A stretch of DNA of 6,198 bases from Planctomycetota bacterium (GTDB lineage: Bacteria; Planctomycetota; Phycisphaerae; UBA1845), in the NCBI GenBank assembly GCA_024277835.1, contig JAJRUK010000267.1, positions 1 through 6,198 of the forward strand, in the 5' to 3' direction. Under the pieces are notes generated by a model. It saw only the letters and a program-made list of their open reading frames with translations, did no database searches and was not told the DNA's origin. Of the stretch, positions 1 to 6,198 are shown piece by piece; position 1 is the first letter of the stretch; every line of letters starts with the position of its first letter. The position numbers and the translations under genes were made by a program.

Positions 1-3000
1 ATAGGCGACCGGCGATCGCCATCGTGCGCTTCGAGTGCGTGATGATCATGAACTGAGCTTCGCTGACGAACTCTTGAATGATGCGGTTAAACCGGTCGTT
101 GTTCGCTTCATCAAGCGCCGCATCGACTTCGTCGAGGAACGCAAACGGGGCCGGTCGCGTGCGGAAGATGCTCATCAAAAGCGCGATCGCGGTCATGGAT
201 TTTTCACCACCGGACATCAGTGAGATCGACTGCAGGTCTTTGCCGGGCGGTTGAGCGACGATCTCGATGCCGCATTCAAGGGCGTTTTCCATGTCTTCAA
301 GTATAATATCAGCTTTACCGCCCCCGAATAACTTCCGAAAAAGCGCCCTGAAATTGTCGCGAATCTCCTCGAAAGCGACCTGGAATCGCTGCTGCGATTC
401 TTTGTTGAGTGTTTCGATAAGTTGGGCCAATTGTCGATGCGAGTTTTCAAGATCGTCGCGCTGCGTAGTGAGAAACTCATGACGCTCTTCCAACTCAACC
501 AGCTCGTTAATCGCGTCGAGGTTGACGTTACCAAGGCGATCCATTTTTCCTCGCAGCTCTGCGATTTCTTCCTCGACCTCTGCCCAGTCTTGCTCCTGAT
601 GCTCGTATTCAGCATAGCGCTCGGCCAGATCAATCTCCAACTCCGTCAGCGTTCGACTAGAAAGCTCGTCGCGACGGACATTCGCCTGGGCTAGTGCCAT
701 CTCCGACTCGTGAAGTTTTCCCTCGACCTCGGCGAGTTCACTTCTCGCTGCACGAATCGCATGGGCCAGCGCTTCGAGGTTCAGTCGCACCTGGTCGCGG
801 CGATTGCGAATGGTCTCAGCTTTTCCTTCGAGTTCTTCCGCCTGGGTGCGCAAATCGCCAACACGCGAGGTGCCCGTTGCAACTGTTTCCTTCGCCTCGT
901 TGATGCGCTGCTCGCACTGCTCAAGGTCGCTATCGCACGAGGCGACCGCCGCCTCAAGCTCATGACTCGTGCGACGCAGCCCGTTGATCGTCTCGGCGGC
1001 GGCGGCGCGTTTTTCAGTAAGTTGACCGGAGGCGACTTTGTACGAGGTTAGCTCTTGTTGAACAGTGTCACGTCTTGCCACAAGGTCATCGATCCGAGCT
1101 TCATGAATGGCGACCTGCTCTTCGCGCTCTTTATTTTGCTGCTCTAAGACATCAAGTGAGCGTCCACTGACCTGGGTCTTATCCATCGCTTCGTTGATTT
1201 GCTGCTCCAGGAAGGCGACCTCCTGCGCGATGAGCGGCTGCTCTTGTGTGAGTCGCGCGATGGTTTCATCGACATTTTGCAGACCAGCGTTCGCTTCAAC
1301 GCGAGCGGTGTTGGATTCATAGATGGCTGTGCGAAGATCATGCTGAACGGTATCGAGATGCCCCGCTTCTGCGTCGGTCCGATTTAGCTGATCGGATAGC
1401 GACGCGAGTTGTTCATCGAGCTGGGCGAGCGTGCTGTCGATTTCTCGAAGCTCACTCTTTCGCGAAATCAGTCCCGACTCAAGGTCAGCTGGACCAAGAA
1501 CAACCCGGCCATCCGGTTCAACGAGTTCGCCCTGCTGAGTTACGAAACGATGCCCCGCACTATCCTGCCTGGCGAGCGACAATGCCGCGGCTAAATCGCT
1601 GACGACGATGACTTTTCCAAACAAGTGACGGGCAAGTTGTTCGTGCTCCTGGTCATAGCGAACAAAGTCGATCGCGCGACCAACGTAGCCAGACTGATCG
1701 GCGAAATCGCGTGCGTTGACGACGGGGGGGATTCGATCTGTGCAGAGCGCAGTCAATCGACCCGACAGGTCGCCAAACACACCACCATCGGCAAGAAAAC
1801 TTTCACTGTCGCGAACGAGTAAGTCTTGATCGCCGCCGGAAAGGGCAGCCTCAATCACAACCGCATGAGCGACGTCCGTTTCAAAGACGTCGGCAATGAT
1901 CCCATGAACCGCGGCAAAGCGTTCACCCTCTTCGTCACGATTTTTCGCCGCGAGGACTTCTTTCACGCCTGCACCGACCCCGTCCATCTTTCGCTGAAGA
2001 TCGCTAAGAAGTTCATGACGCGAACCGAGCGCACTTCGACGTTCTTTCCCCTCTGCAAGCTCGTCGACCAGACGCTGGCGATATTGCCCGAGTCGCCCCG
2101 CTTCTTCCTTCTTTTCCTCTAACTTTTGCGTCTCCGCCTTGATGATCTCATCGACTTCACTGAGTCGGTGTTGCAGATTCGCTTTCTGCACGAGCACACC
2201 TTCAAGCTCAGTCGCGACCTTGGCATCGCGCTCGGCGAGTCGACCCTTTTGATCCACGAGCGAATCACGATGCGTGTTGAGGCGGATGATTTCGTTGTGG
2301 GTCTGCGCGCTTCGGCGCACCAACTCAAGCACACCAGCCTTTTCGTCTTCGAGCGTCGCCCGCGCTTCGGTGATCTCTCGGGCTAAAGCGCGATCGCCCT
2401 CGTTTAGCTCATCGATCTTGGCGTGCAGGGTCTGCGTCTCTTCCTGGAGAGCAACGGCTGACGCCTGGACACGGTCAAGCTCTTGAACCGCCTCAGTAAG
2501 TCGAGCGGCCTGCGTTTCCTGCCGTTCGCGCGTTCGCGCACGAAGGGACGACTGTTCCTCAATGCGATGTTTCGCAGATTCGATTCGCTCGATCTGGGCA
2601 GCAAGTTCTGACTTCGCCTGCACGAGCCGATTATCAATATCGCTCAACTCATCGGCGAGACGATCAAGCTCCATCGCCCCTTCCGATGACTCAACCTCCT
2701 GCCGATCGATTTTCGTACGAAGACCAGTTGCCTTGTCGCTGGTTTCGCCAACCTCACGCGTTAAACCTTCGATCTGTTGACTGAAGCGGTGAAACTCCGC
2801 CATTGCATACGTAGATCGCAACTCGTTGAGTCGCTGTTGATATTCCTGATAGCTTCGCGCCTTGCCCGCCTGAAGTTTGACACTGCGGAGACGTTTTTCG
2901 AGTTCTTCAATTACGTCAGCGACGCGGAGCAAATTTTGATTGGTCCGGTCGAGCTTGCGCTCCGCTTCCTTCTTTCGCGCCTTGTACTTACTGATCCCAG

Positions 3001-3493
3001 CCGCTTCTTCAAAGATGGCGCGTCGCTCGACAGGACTACTTTGCAGCAGGCGATCGACGCGCCCCTGTTCAATGACCGAATACGCATCAACGCCAACGCC
3101 GGTATCGAGGAAAAGTTCACGAAGGTCTTTCAGTCGCGCACTTTGACCGTTGAGCAAGTATTCGCTCTCGCCCGAACGATACAGTTTCCGCGTGACGCTG
3201 ACTTCGGTTTGATCGAGACCAAGCGTGCCGTCGGCGTTATCGAAAATGAGATCTACCTGAGCGACCCCACTCGCCTTGCGCGAGCTGGACCCGTTGAAAA
3301 TCATATCGACCATCTGTCGACCGCGAAGTGCCTTCGCAGATTGTTCACCAAGCACCCATTTGACCGCATCGACGACATTTCTCTTGCCGCAACCGTTGGG
3401 GCCAACGATACAAGTCACCCCTTCGCCAAAGTCGAAATCGACCTTGTCGCAGAAGCTCTTAAAGCCGCACATTGAGACGCGTTTAAGCAACAT
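1..3493 (-). CDS. smc: Chromosome segregation ATPase SMC, C-terminus cut by the left window edge
   Basis: SMC forms ATP-driven ring dimers that, with ScpA and ScpB, organise and segregate the chromosome in the cytoplasm. The frame is open from the ATG at 3493 to the window edge: 1164 codons, of an expected roughly 1190. The N-terminal head starts MLLKRVSMCGFKSF, with Walker A GPNGCGKRN at residues 31-39, followed by VDAVKWVLGEQSAK. Further on come FLDTGVGVDAYSVIEQGRVD and FEEAAGISKYKARKKEAERK. Long charged coiled coils flank a hinge at about residues 527-680, recognisable by AAVHGII, GYVGRAIDFV, FGKVIVVSDLAAAL and GLISRKSELRE. The C-terminal head has FGGGKADIIL, the ABC signature MSGGE (1093-1097), and Walker B FAFLDEVDAALDEAN with D1121 and catalytic E1122. 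It ends at QFMIITHSKRTMAIAGRL. The start is fixed by the family's usual N-terminus and an upstream AGGGAGG. The oddity is R38 right after Walker lysine K37, where the family has Ser (or Thr). Identity is very secure; activity is in question because of R38. Confidence 0.97.
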   Translation of the reverse strand, partial: MLLKRVSMCGFKSFCDKVDFDFGEGVTCIVGPNGCGKRNVVDAVKWVLGEQSAKALRGRQMVDMIFNGSSSRKASGVAQVDLIFDNADGTLGLDQTEVSVTRKLYRSGESEYLLNGQSARLKDLRELFLDTGVGVDAYSVIEQGRVDRLLQSSPVERRAIFEEAAGISKYKARKKEAERKLDRTNQNLLRVADVIEELEKRLRSVKLQAGKARSYQEYQQRLNELRSTYAMAEFHRFSQQIEGLTREVGETSDKATGLRTKIDRQEVESSEGAMELDRLADELSDIDNRLVQAKSELAAQIERIESAKHRIEEQSSLRARTRERQETQAARLTEAVQELDRVQASAVALQEETQTLHAKIDELNEGDRALAREITEARATLEDEKAGVLELVRRSAQTHNEIIRLNTHRDSLVDQKGRLAERDAKVATELEGVLVQKANLQHRLSEVDEIIKAETQKLEEKKEEAGRLGQYRQRLVDELAEGKERRSALGSRHELLSDLQRKMDGVGAGVKEVLAAKNRDEEGERFAAVHGIIADVFETDVAHAVVIEAALSGGDQDLLVRDSESFLADGGVFGDLSGRLTALCTDRIPPVVNARDFADQSGYVGRAIDFVRYDQEHEQLARHLFGKVIVVSDLAAALSLARQDSAGHRFVTQQGELVEPDGRVVLGPADLESGLISRKSELREIDSTLAQLDEQLASLSDQLNRTDAEAGHLDTVQHDLRTAIYESNTARVEANAGLQNVDETIARLTQEQPLIAQEVAFLEQQINEAMDKTQVSGRSLDVLEQQNKEREEQVAIHEARIDDLVARRDTVQQELTSYKVASGQLTEKRAAAAETINGLRRTSHELEAAVASCDSDLEQCEQRINEAKETVATGTSRVGDLRTQAEELEGKAETIRNRRDQVRLNLEALAHAIRAARSELAEVEGKLHESEMALAQANVRRDELSSRTLTELEIDLAERYAEYEHQEQDWAEVEEEIAELRGKMDRLGNVNLDAINELVELEERHEFLTTQRDDLENSHRQLAQLIETLNKESQQRFQVAFEEIRDNFRALFRKLFGGGKADIILEDMENALECGIEIVAQPPGKDLQSISLMSGGEKSMTAIALLMSIFRTRPAPFAFLDEVDAALDEANNDRFNRIIQEFVSEAQFMIITHSKRTMAIAGRL

Positions 3494-3505
3494 GGGTGTG
3501 GACAA

Positions 3506-3512
3506 CCTCCCT
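3506..3512 (-). promoter_or_regulatory. Ribosome binding site of smc
   Basis: AGGGAGG on the minus strand lies 12 bases before the ATG at 3493. The spacing is slightly long, but this is the only strong Shine-Dalgarno match nearby and supports the start that gives the normal SMC N-terminus. Confidence 0.6.
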
Positions 3513-3591
3513 GCCTTAAGATTCATCGCCCTCCATAGCGATGAGTTGGCTCTTTTTTTCCCCCGCGGCCCTGCGGGTCTTACGAACGCGC

Positions 3592-3620
3592 AGGATAGCA
3601 CGCAATCCATCGGAATGCAA
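3592..3620 (-). promoter_or_regulatory. Possible smc promoter
   Basis: On the minus strand TTGCAT (3620-3615) and TATCCT (3597-3592) are separated by exactly 17 bases, resembling a housekeeping sigma-70-type -35/-10 pair. It lies downstream of the intrinsic terminator and about 100 bases before the SMC start, where a promoter is needed. The -35 match is weak (3 of 6) and the -10 moderate (4 of 6), so this is an inference from position and spacing. Confidence 0.35.
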
Positions 3621-3758
3621 CAATACCTCTATTTTCGGGCTGTTTTCGATGATCGCTGCACGCGAAATTCGAGCGAGGAACCCCGCTCAATCAGCGCCGA
3701 GGGCCGATGATGTATGTGAAATTGTGAAGTACTCGATAGAGTCGCAACCAATCAACAG

Positions 3759-3787
3759 AAAACCCCGATCGCGCGATGCGATCGGGG
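3759..3787 (-). terminator. Rho-independent terminator of the exported-protein gene
   Basis: A perfect 10-bp stem, CCCCGATCGC paired with GCGATCGGGG, closes a 5-base loop and is followed on the minus strand by TTTTCTGTT. It begins 67 bases after the TAG of the exported-protein gene and precedes the possible smc promoter, so it should end transcription from the right and insulate smc. On the plus strand no good U run follows, so it appears to act mainly in one direction. Confidence 0.85.
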
Positions 3788-3800
3788 TCGTGATTCCTGG

Positions 3801-3817
3801 TGGCGCTCGGCGCGCCA
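3801..3817 (-). other. Short hairpin in the 3' untranslated region
   Basis: TGGCGC and GCGCCA form a perfect 6-bp inverted repeat around a 5-base loop, between the exported-protein stop codon and the main terminator. No U run follows, so it is not a terminator alone. It may fold next to the terminator stem and protect the 3' end of the transcript; that role is inferred. Confidence 0.4.
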
Positions 3818-3854
3818 TTTATGTCCTATCTGCTATTCTGCTTTTTCGAGATGA

Positions 3855-4346
3855 CTAGTGACCAACGCTGATCGCAACTCCGCCGTGGCGACCGCTTCTT
3901 GCACCTATGTGCAGAGGGCCAAGGTCCAAGCGGAATTCACGCGAACGATGACGACGACCGCGCCGGAAGAAACGCAAACCGCGATGCGATCCGCGATAGC
4001 CGTAACCCCGGTCATAACCGTGGCCTCGACCGGAGCGATAAACGACCGTCCGGGGGTAGTAGTCACGCCGTGGCTGCACATAAACGGTACGCGTCCTGAC
4101 AGGTTCGCGAACGTAGCGAACGACCTCAGGGGCTGGCACCGTATGAACCGGCGCGGTGTAGACGACCGGTCGATTCGTATATACCGGAGCGTAGCGAGCT
4201 GGCTGATATTCGACGTAGGTCGGTGCGACGTAAGTCCTGTATCCGCGCGACTGGTGTTGAGCGTTCGCAGCCTGTGGGGTTGCCAGCGACGCGAGCACAG
4301 CGACAACGGCGAGTCCGCCCTTCAAGACGTGTTTTGTATTCAGCAT
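3855..4346 (-). CDS. Small secreted Arg/Tyr/Pro-rich protein, function unknown
   Basis: I do not recognise a named family. The 163-residue product starts with a clear Sec signal peptide: MLNTKHVLKGG, then the hydrophobic run LAVVAVLASLA, ending in a signal peptidase I-type site ANA|QH near residue 29. The mature part, about 134 residues, falls into three parts. The first (about 35-95) has irregular Val-Tyr-x-Pro units such as VVYTAP, YVQP and YVEYQP. The middle (about 95-140) is rich in Arg, Gly, Tyr and His, as in GHGYDRGYGYRG and RRGRRHRSRE. The tail, FRLDLGPLHIGARSG and GGVAISVGH, looks like short beta strands. There is no cysteine and no membrane segment after the signal. The ATG at 4346 is preferred over an upstream in-frame ATG at 4424, because it follows AAGGGAGA by 7 bases and puts the signal peptide at the N-terminus. 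It lies 181 bases after the cytochrome gene and has its own terminator, so it may be transcribed alone. A cell-envelope or extracellular structural role is possible but only inferred from composition. Confidence 0.85.
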   Translation of the reverse strand: MLNTKHVLKGGLAVVAVLASLATPQAANAQHQSRGYRTYVAPTYVEYQPARYAPVYTNRPVVYTAPVHTVPAPEVVRYVREPVRTRTVYVQPRRDYYPRTVVYRSGRGHGYDRGYGYRGSHRGLRFFRRGRRHRSREFRLDLGPLHIGARSGRHGGVAISVGH

Positions 4347-4352
4347 GAGTCG

Positions 4353-4360
4353 TCTCCCTT
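4353..4360 (-). promoter_or_regulatory. Ribosome binding site deciding the exported-protein start
   Basis: AAGGGAGA on the minus strand, with GGGAG 7 bases before the ATG at 4346. The alternative upstream ATG at 4424 lies inside the loop region of a hairpin and would put 26 extra polar residues before the signal peptide, so this site decides the start. Confidence 0.75.
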
Positions 4361-4418
4361 CGCTTTCTTGCTGTATTGGTCGAAATTGTCCACCCACGCG
4401 GTGATTACAATCCGGCCC

Positions 4419-4439
4419 ACGCAACCCTCATGGTTGCGT
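4419..4439 (-). other. Perfect 8-bp hairpin between the cytochrome and exported-protein genes
   Basis: ACGCAACC and GGTTGCGT pair perfectly around a 5-base loop. The hairpin starts 89 bases after the cytochrome stop codon and ends 73 bases before the exported-protein start. No U run follows on either strand, so a classic intrinsic terminator is unlikely. If the possible promoter at 4444-4470 is real, transcription would start almost exactly at this hairpin, making it a 5'-end stem-loop of the leader, which commonly protects an mRNA. The alternatives are a processing site or a Rho-assisted end of the cytochrome transcript. Confidence 0.45.
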
Positions 4440-4443
4440 TCCA

Positions 4444-4470
4444 ATCATAAGACAGAGCGAGTCAGGCCAA
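4444..4470 (-). promoter_or_regulatory. Possible promoter of the exported-protein gene
   Basis: On the minus strand TATGAT (4449-4444) matches the -10 consensus in 5 of 6 positions. TTGGCC (4470-4465) lies 15 bases upstream as a weak -35, with spacing shorter than the preferred 17. A start about 7 bases downstream gives a leader of roughly 90 bases that opens with the 4419-4439 hairpin. The call rests mainly on the -10 element and position. Confidence 0.3.
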
Positions 4471-4527
4471 GTTAGTGAAGGATGTCGGAAGACGTATGGC
4501 ACCCCTCTGAGGCGGCGTGAGGGCGGA

Positions 4528-6198
4528 TTATGGGGCGATTTCGCGGGAATCGTGGATCCAGCGGGCGATCAGCGATATTTCGCGCTGGGTCAGCTTTCCA
4601 GCAAACGGAGGCATTTGGGCTGGCTCTTTGCCGGACTTGCGATACCGCGTTTTGTGGTCGGGTTCTGCGATCATCAGCGTCAACCAATCGACCGATCCGT
4701 AGCCGAAGAACTCCGGCGCTCGCGTGGTGCCCTCGTTTTCGCCGTTGTAGGTGTGACACTCGTTGCAGGTTTGCATGAAGAACAGACGTCCCTCGCGGAG
4801 CATTCGCTCATCGTCATTGCTCGGGAGGTCGGTCAGCTCGGTGTAGGCATCGATCTCTGCGAAACGTCCGGGGGAGAGCGATTCGCTCTCAAGATACTTC
4901 GCGGCAGCGGTCAGACTCGCATTCGCTGCAATCGTATCTTGTGCGTTCTCCGCGCGGAACGTCTTGATCCATTTGTCCATCTTCGTATGCGCTGGCTGAC
5001 CGTTCGGTTTTTTCATCAGACCGAAGTAGTGGTCGTTCATCGGATCAACAAGCAACCGACGTATCCACTGTTGTGACGCGAACCCGCCCAGGTCCGAAGA
5101 GTCCGCAGGCTCGCCCGGGACATTGCCTGTTCCGTCGTGGCCATTGAATCGATGGCAGGCGGCGCAGTTCGCCGCAAAAAGCTGGGGGCCTCGCGTCATT
5201 GGGTCGTTTTCCAGAAGTGCAAGCGGACCAGACGGTGGAACGCCCTGCTCGCCGGCAAGCTCTATCGCCCTGGCAGACGCGAAGGCTGCTCGACGCTTCT
5301 GCTCGTGAAACTGTGCGGCTCGCAAAACGCCTTCGTCCGCTGGTGAAAGCGCTTCGCCGGTCGCCTTCGTCGCTTTTGCCTGATCGACGTCCGCCTGCGA
5401 TGGTTTTCGATCAGCAAGAAGCGACGCTGTCGTCAGACCGCCGATCGAAAGGGCGAGCGCGAGCATGAACGTGACCGCGATCTTTCGACCTTTTCGATTC
5501 GGAAAGAAAACGTCAGTCAACGGCAGCAGCAGAATCGCCGGGGCGATCAACCCGGGGATGACGATCGACCCGATCATCTCAGCCGTCGGGCCTTCAAAAA
5601 ACTTAAGCCACTGAAAAAGAAAAAGCGTATGCCATTCCGGTCGGGCGGGATAATCGGCAGCGGTCACATCTGCTGGGGCGTCAAGATAGTTCCAATCCGT
5701 TCCATAGTGAACCGCTAATGCGACAAGTGCGACCAACGTAAGCATGATCCGTGCGATGGGCCACGTTCGCGCGGGGGCTTGAACATCTGCCTCCCCCTTG
5801 CAACAGAATCGACCGCATGCAATCGGCAGCCACAAGAGAATCGGACTCAACATGAGCGGTAGCAGCGCAACGTGAAGCATATAGAAGCGGGCGAGCGTGA
5901 AATTCCCCGGGTCGGTCCCGCCAAGGACGAGTTGTCGAAGCATCGGGCCAACGACCGGGGTTCGCGCGAGAATGTTCGTCCGCACGACCGTCCCCCAGTA
6001 GCCCGCCTGATCCCACGGCAATAGGTGCCCGGTCAGCGAAGCTCCCATCACAAGTGCAACGACCGCCAGGCTAATCGCCCACATTCCGCCGCCCGATCCG
6101 CGATAGGCATGTTTGACAACCATGACAGCAACGTAAAGGAACGCGAGGATGAGGATTGCTTCGGATGCGAAGTAGTGAATTCCGCGAACCAACCAGCC
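4528..6198 (-). CDS. Cytochrome b fused to di-heme cytochrome c (Rieske/cytochrome b complex type), N-terminus cut by the right edge
   Basis: The visible 556 residues (numbered from the window edge) begin inside cytochrome b at helix B, GWLVRGIHYF; helix A lies beyond the edge, so the start is not in the window and the TTG at 6192 is not one. Such proteins oxidise quinol in the membrane and pass electrons to a Rieske protein and cytochrome c. Segments in order: helix B (about 9-29), helix C ending TGHLLPWDQAGYWG (about 41-69), helix D from FYMLH (105-128), then PARPEWHTLFLFQWLKFFEG (184-203) and helices at about 207-227 and 240-262. After a polar linker, two class-I cytochrome c domains follow: CAACH at 345-349 and CNECH at 478-482. 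Likely distal methionines are M407 (or M395) and M529 in QMPPF. H8 and H109 match the p-side heme bL ligands, but the n-side heme bH ligand positions are Y22 and L124 (W123 adjacent). The Qo motif is PEWH, not PEWY. A Rieske gene would be expected beyond the right edge. Family assignment is firm; cofactor content is inferred. Confidence 0.95.
   Translation of the reverse strand, partial: GWLVRGIHYFASEAILILAFLYVAVMVVKHAYRGSGGGMWAISLAVVALVMGASLTGHLLPWDQAGYWGTVVRTNILARTPVVGPMLRQLVLGGTDPGNFTLARFYMLHVALLPLMLSPILLWLPIACGRFCCKGEADVQAPARTWPIARIMLTLVALVALAVHYGTDWNYLDAPADVTAADYPARPEWHTLFLFQWLKFFEGPTAEMIGSIVIPGLIAPAILLLPLTDVFFPNRKGRKIAVTFMLALALSIGGLTTASLLADRKPSQADVDQAKATKATGEALSPADEGVLRAAQFHEQKRRAAFASARAIELAGEQGVPPSGPLALLENDPMTRGPQLFAANCAACHRFNGHDGTGNVPGEPADSSDLGGFASQQWIRRLLVDPMNDHYFGLMKKPNGQPAHTKMDKWIKTFRAENAQDTIAANASLTAAAKYLESESLSPGRFAEIDAYTELTDLPSNDDERMLREGRLFFMQTCNECHTYNGENEGTTRAPEFFGYGSVDWLTLMIAEPDHKTRYRKSGKEPAQMPPFAGKLTQREISLIARWIHDSREIAP
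4753..4767 (-). other. Second c-type heme attachment motif, CNECH
   Basis: Codes for residues 478-482 of the visible cytochrome b/c protein. M529 in QMPPF, 47 residues after the histidine, is the likely sixth ligand, the usual arrangement in a small class-I cytochrome c. Confidence 0.95.
5152..5166 (-). other. First c-type heme attachment motif, CAACH
   Basis: Codes for residues 345-349 of the visible cytochrome b/c protein. The two cysteines bind heme covalently and the histidine is the proximal ligand; the motif follows GPQLFAAN, as usual for class-I cytochromes c. Attachment needs export of this domain to the p side, which agrees with its place after the last cytochrome b helix. Confidence 0.95.

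Larger units (their letters stand above)
3494..3854. other. Intergenic region between smc and the exported-protein gene
   Basis: This 361-base stretch has no supported gene. Reading in the direction of transcription (right to left) it holds a short hairpin (3817-3801), a strong intrinsic terminator (3787-3759), the possible smc promoter (3620-3592), a purine tract of five G then seven A (3564-3553), and the smc ribosome binding site. A small GC hairpin (CCCGC/GCGGG) sits next to the purine tract but is followed by A rather than U on the smc-sense strand. I see no conserved RNA or riboswitch in it. Confidence 0.7.

Noticed and set aside
217..633. A 138-codon minus-strand open frame within the smc region
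   Set aside because: It is in a different frame from SMC, which is continuous here and contains FGGGKADIIL and the MSGGE signature. The alternative protein is a Ser/Arg-rich frame shadow.
1721..1732. Homopolymer of seven G as a possible frameshift site in smc
   Set aside because: The SMC frame reads through correctly (DRIPPVVNARDF) and the family motifs before and after lie in the same frame.
2777..3475. A 232-codon open frame on the plus strand, opposite the start of SMC
   Set aside because: It lies wholly antisense to the conserved N-terminal head of SMC. Its protein shows no recognisable domain, and GC-rich codon use on one strand readily leaves such frames open on the other.
3514..3534. 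Six-codon upstream reading frame (ATG GAG GGC GAT GAA TCT TAA) in the smc leader
   Set aside because: It has no clear ribosome binding site and no codon pattern suggesting attenuation; short frames like this are common by chance.
3560..3576. GC hairpin CCCGC/GCGGG beside a run of seven T as a possible terminator
   Set aside because: On the plus strand the T run precedes the hairpin instead of following it, and on the minus strand the hairpin is followed by A. Neither orientation gives a stem followed by U.
4347..4424. N-terminal extension of the exported protein to an upstream ATG at 4424
   Set aside because: It would bury the signal peptide behind 26 polar residues, lacks a good ribosome binding site and starts inside a hairpin. 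The ATG at 4346 has AAGGGAGA at ideal spacing.
3858..4475. A 205-codon open frame on the plus strand, opposite the exported-protein gene
   Set aside because: The minus-strand frame has a good ribosome binding site, signal peptide and terminator; the plus-strand product is low-complexity with no signal, domain or plausible start site.

Overview
The window carries three genes, all read from the minus strand: from right to left, a cytochrome b fused to a di-heme cytochrome c (cut by the right edge), a small secreted Arg/Tyr-rich protein of unknown function, and the chromosome-organising ATPase SMC (cut by the left edge, with only the extreme C-terminus missing). I found no convincing plus-strand gene, RNA gene, CRISPR array or mobile element. 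The sequence is moderately GC-rich. The SMC wording (for example MSGGEKSMTA, FGGGKADIIL and LDEVDAALDEAN), the cytochrome b carrying a C-terminal di-heme cytochrome c, and the small exported Tyr/Arg/Pro-rich protein all suggest a member of the Planctomycetota. That assignment rests on family resemblance from memory, not on a search.

Layout on the minus strand: 6198-4528 cytochrome b/c fusion; 4527-4347 a 181-base gap with a possible promoter and a perfect 8-bp hairpin; 4346-3855 the secreted protein, starting at an internal ATG with a good ribosome binding site; 3854-3494 a 361-base gap with a second hairpin, a strong intrinsic terminator and a possible SMC promoter; 3493-1 SMC.

The genes do not form one obvious pathway. 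The cytochrome b/c protein belongs to quinol-oxidising respiratory electron transfer at the membrane, SMC to chromosome segregation in the cytoplasm, and the small protein to the cell surface or periplasm. The terminator separates SMC from the other two.

Two observations deserve most attention. First, the cytochrome b keeps the residues of the p-side heme (bL) pocket but has lost those of the n-side heme (bH) pocket together: both axial histidines, a heme-packing glycine and two arginines. It also has PEWH where the quinol site normally has PEWY, and a Cys cluster on the n-side loop. This looks like a remodelled Rieske/cytochrome b complex, possibly with only one b heme in this subunit. Second, the SMC Walker A motif reads GPNGCGKRN, with Arg replacing the nearly invariant Mg-coordinating Ser/Thr. 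That would be expected to damage ATP hydrolysis in an essential protein, so it is either a base error or a real and surprising change.
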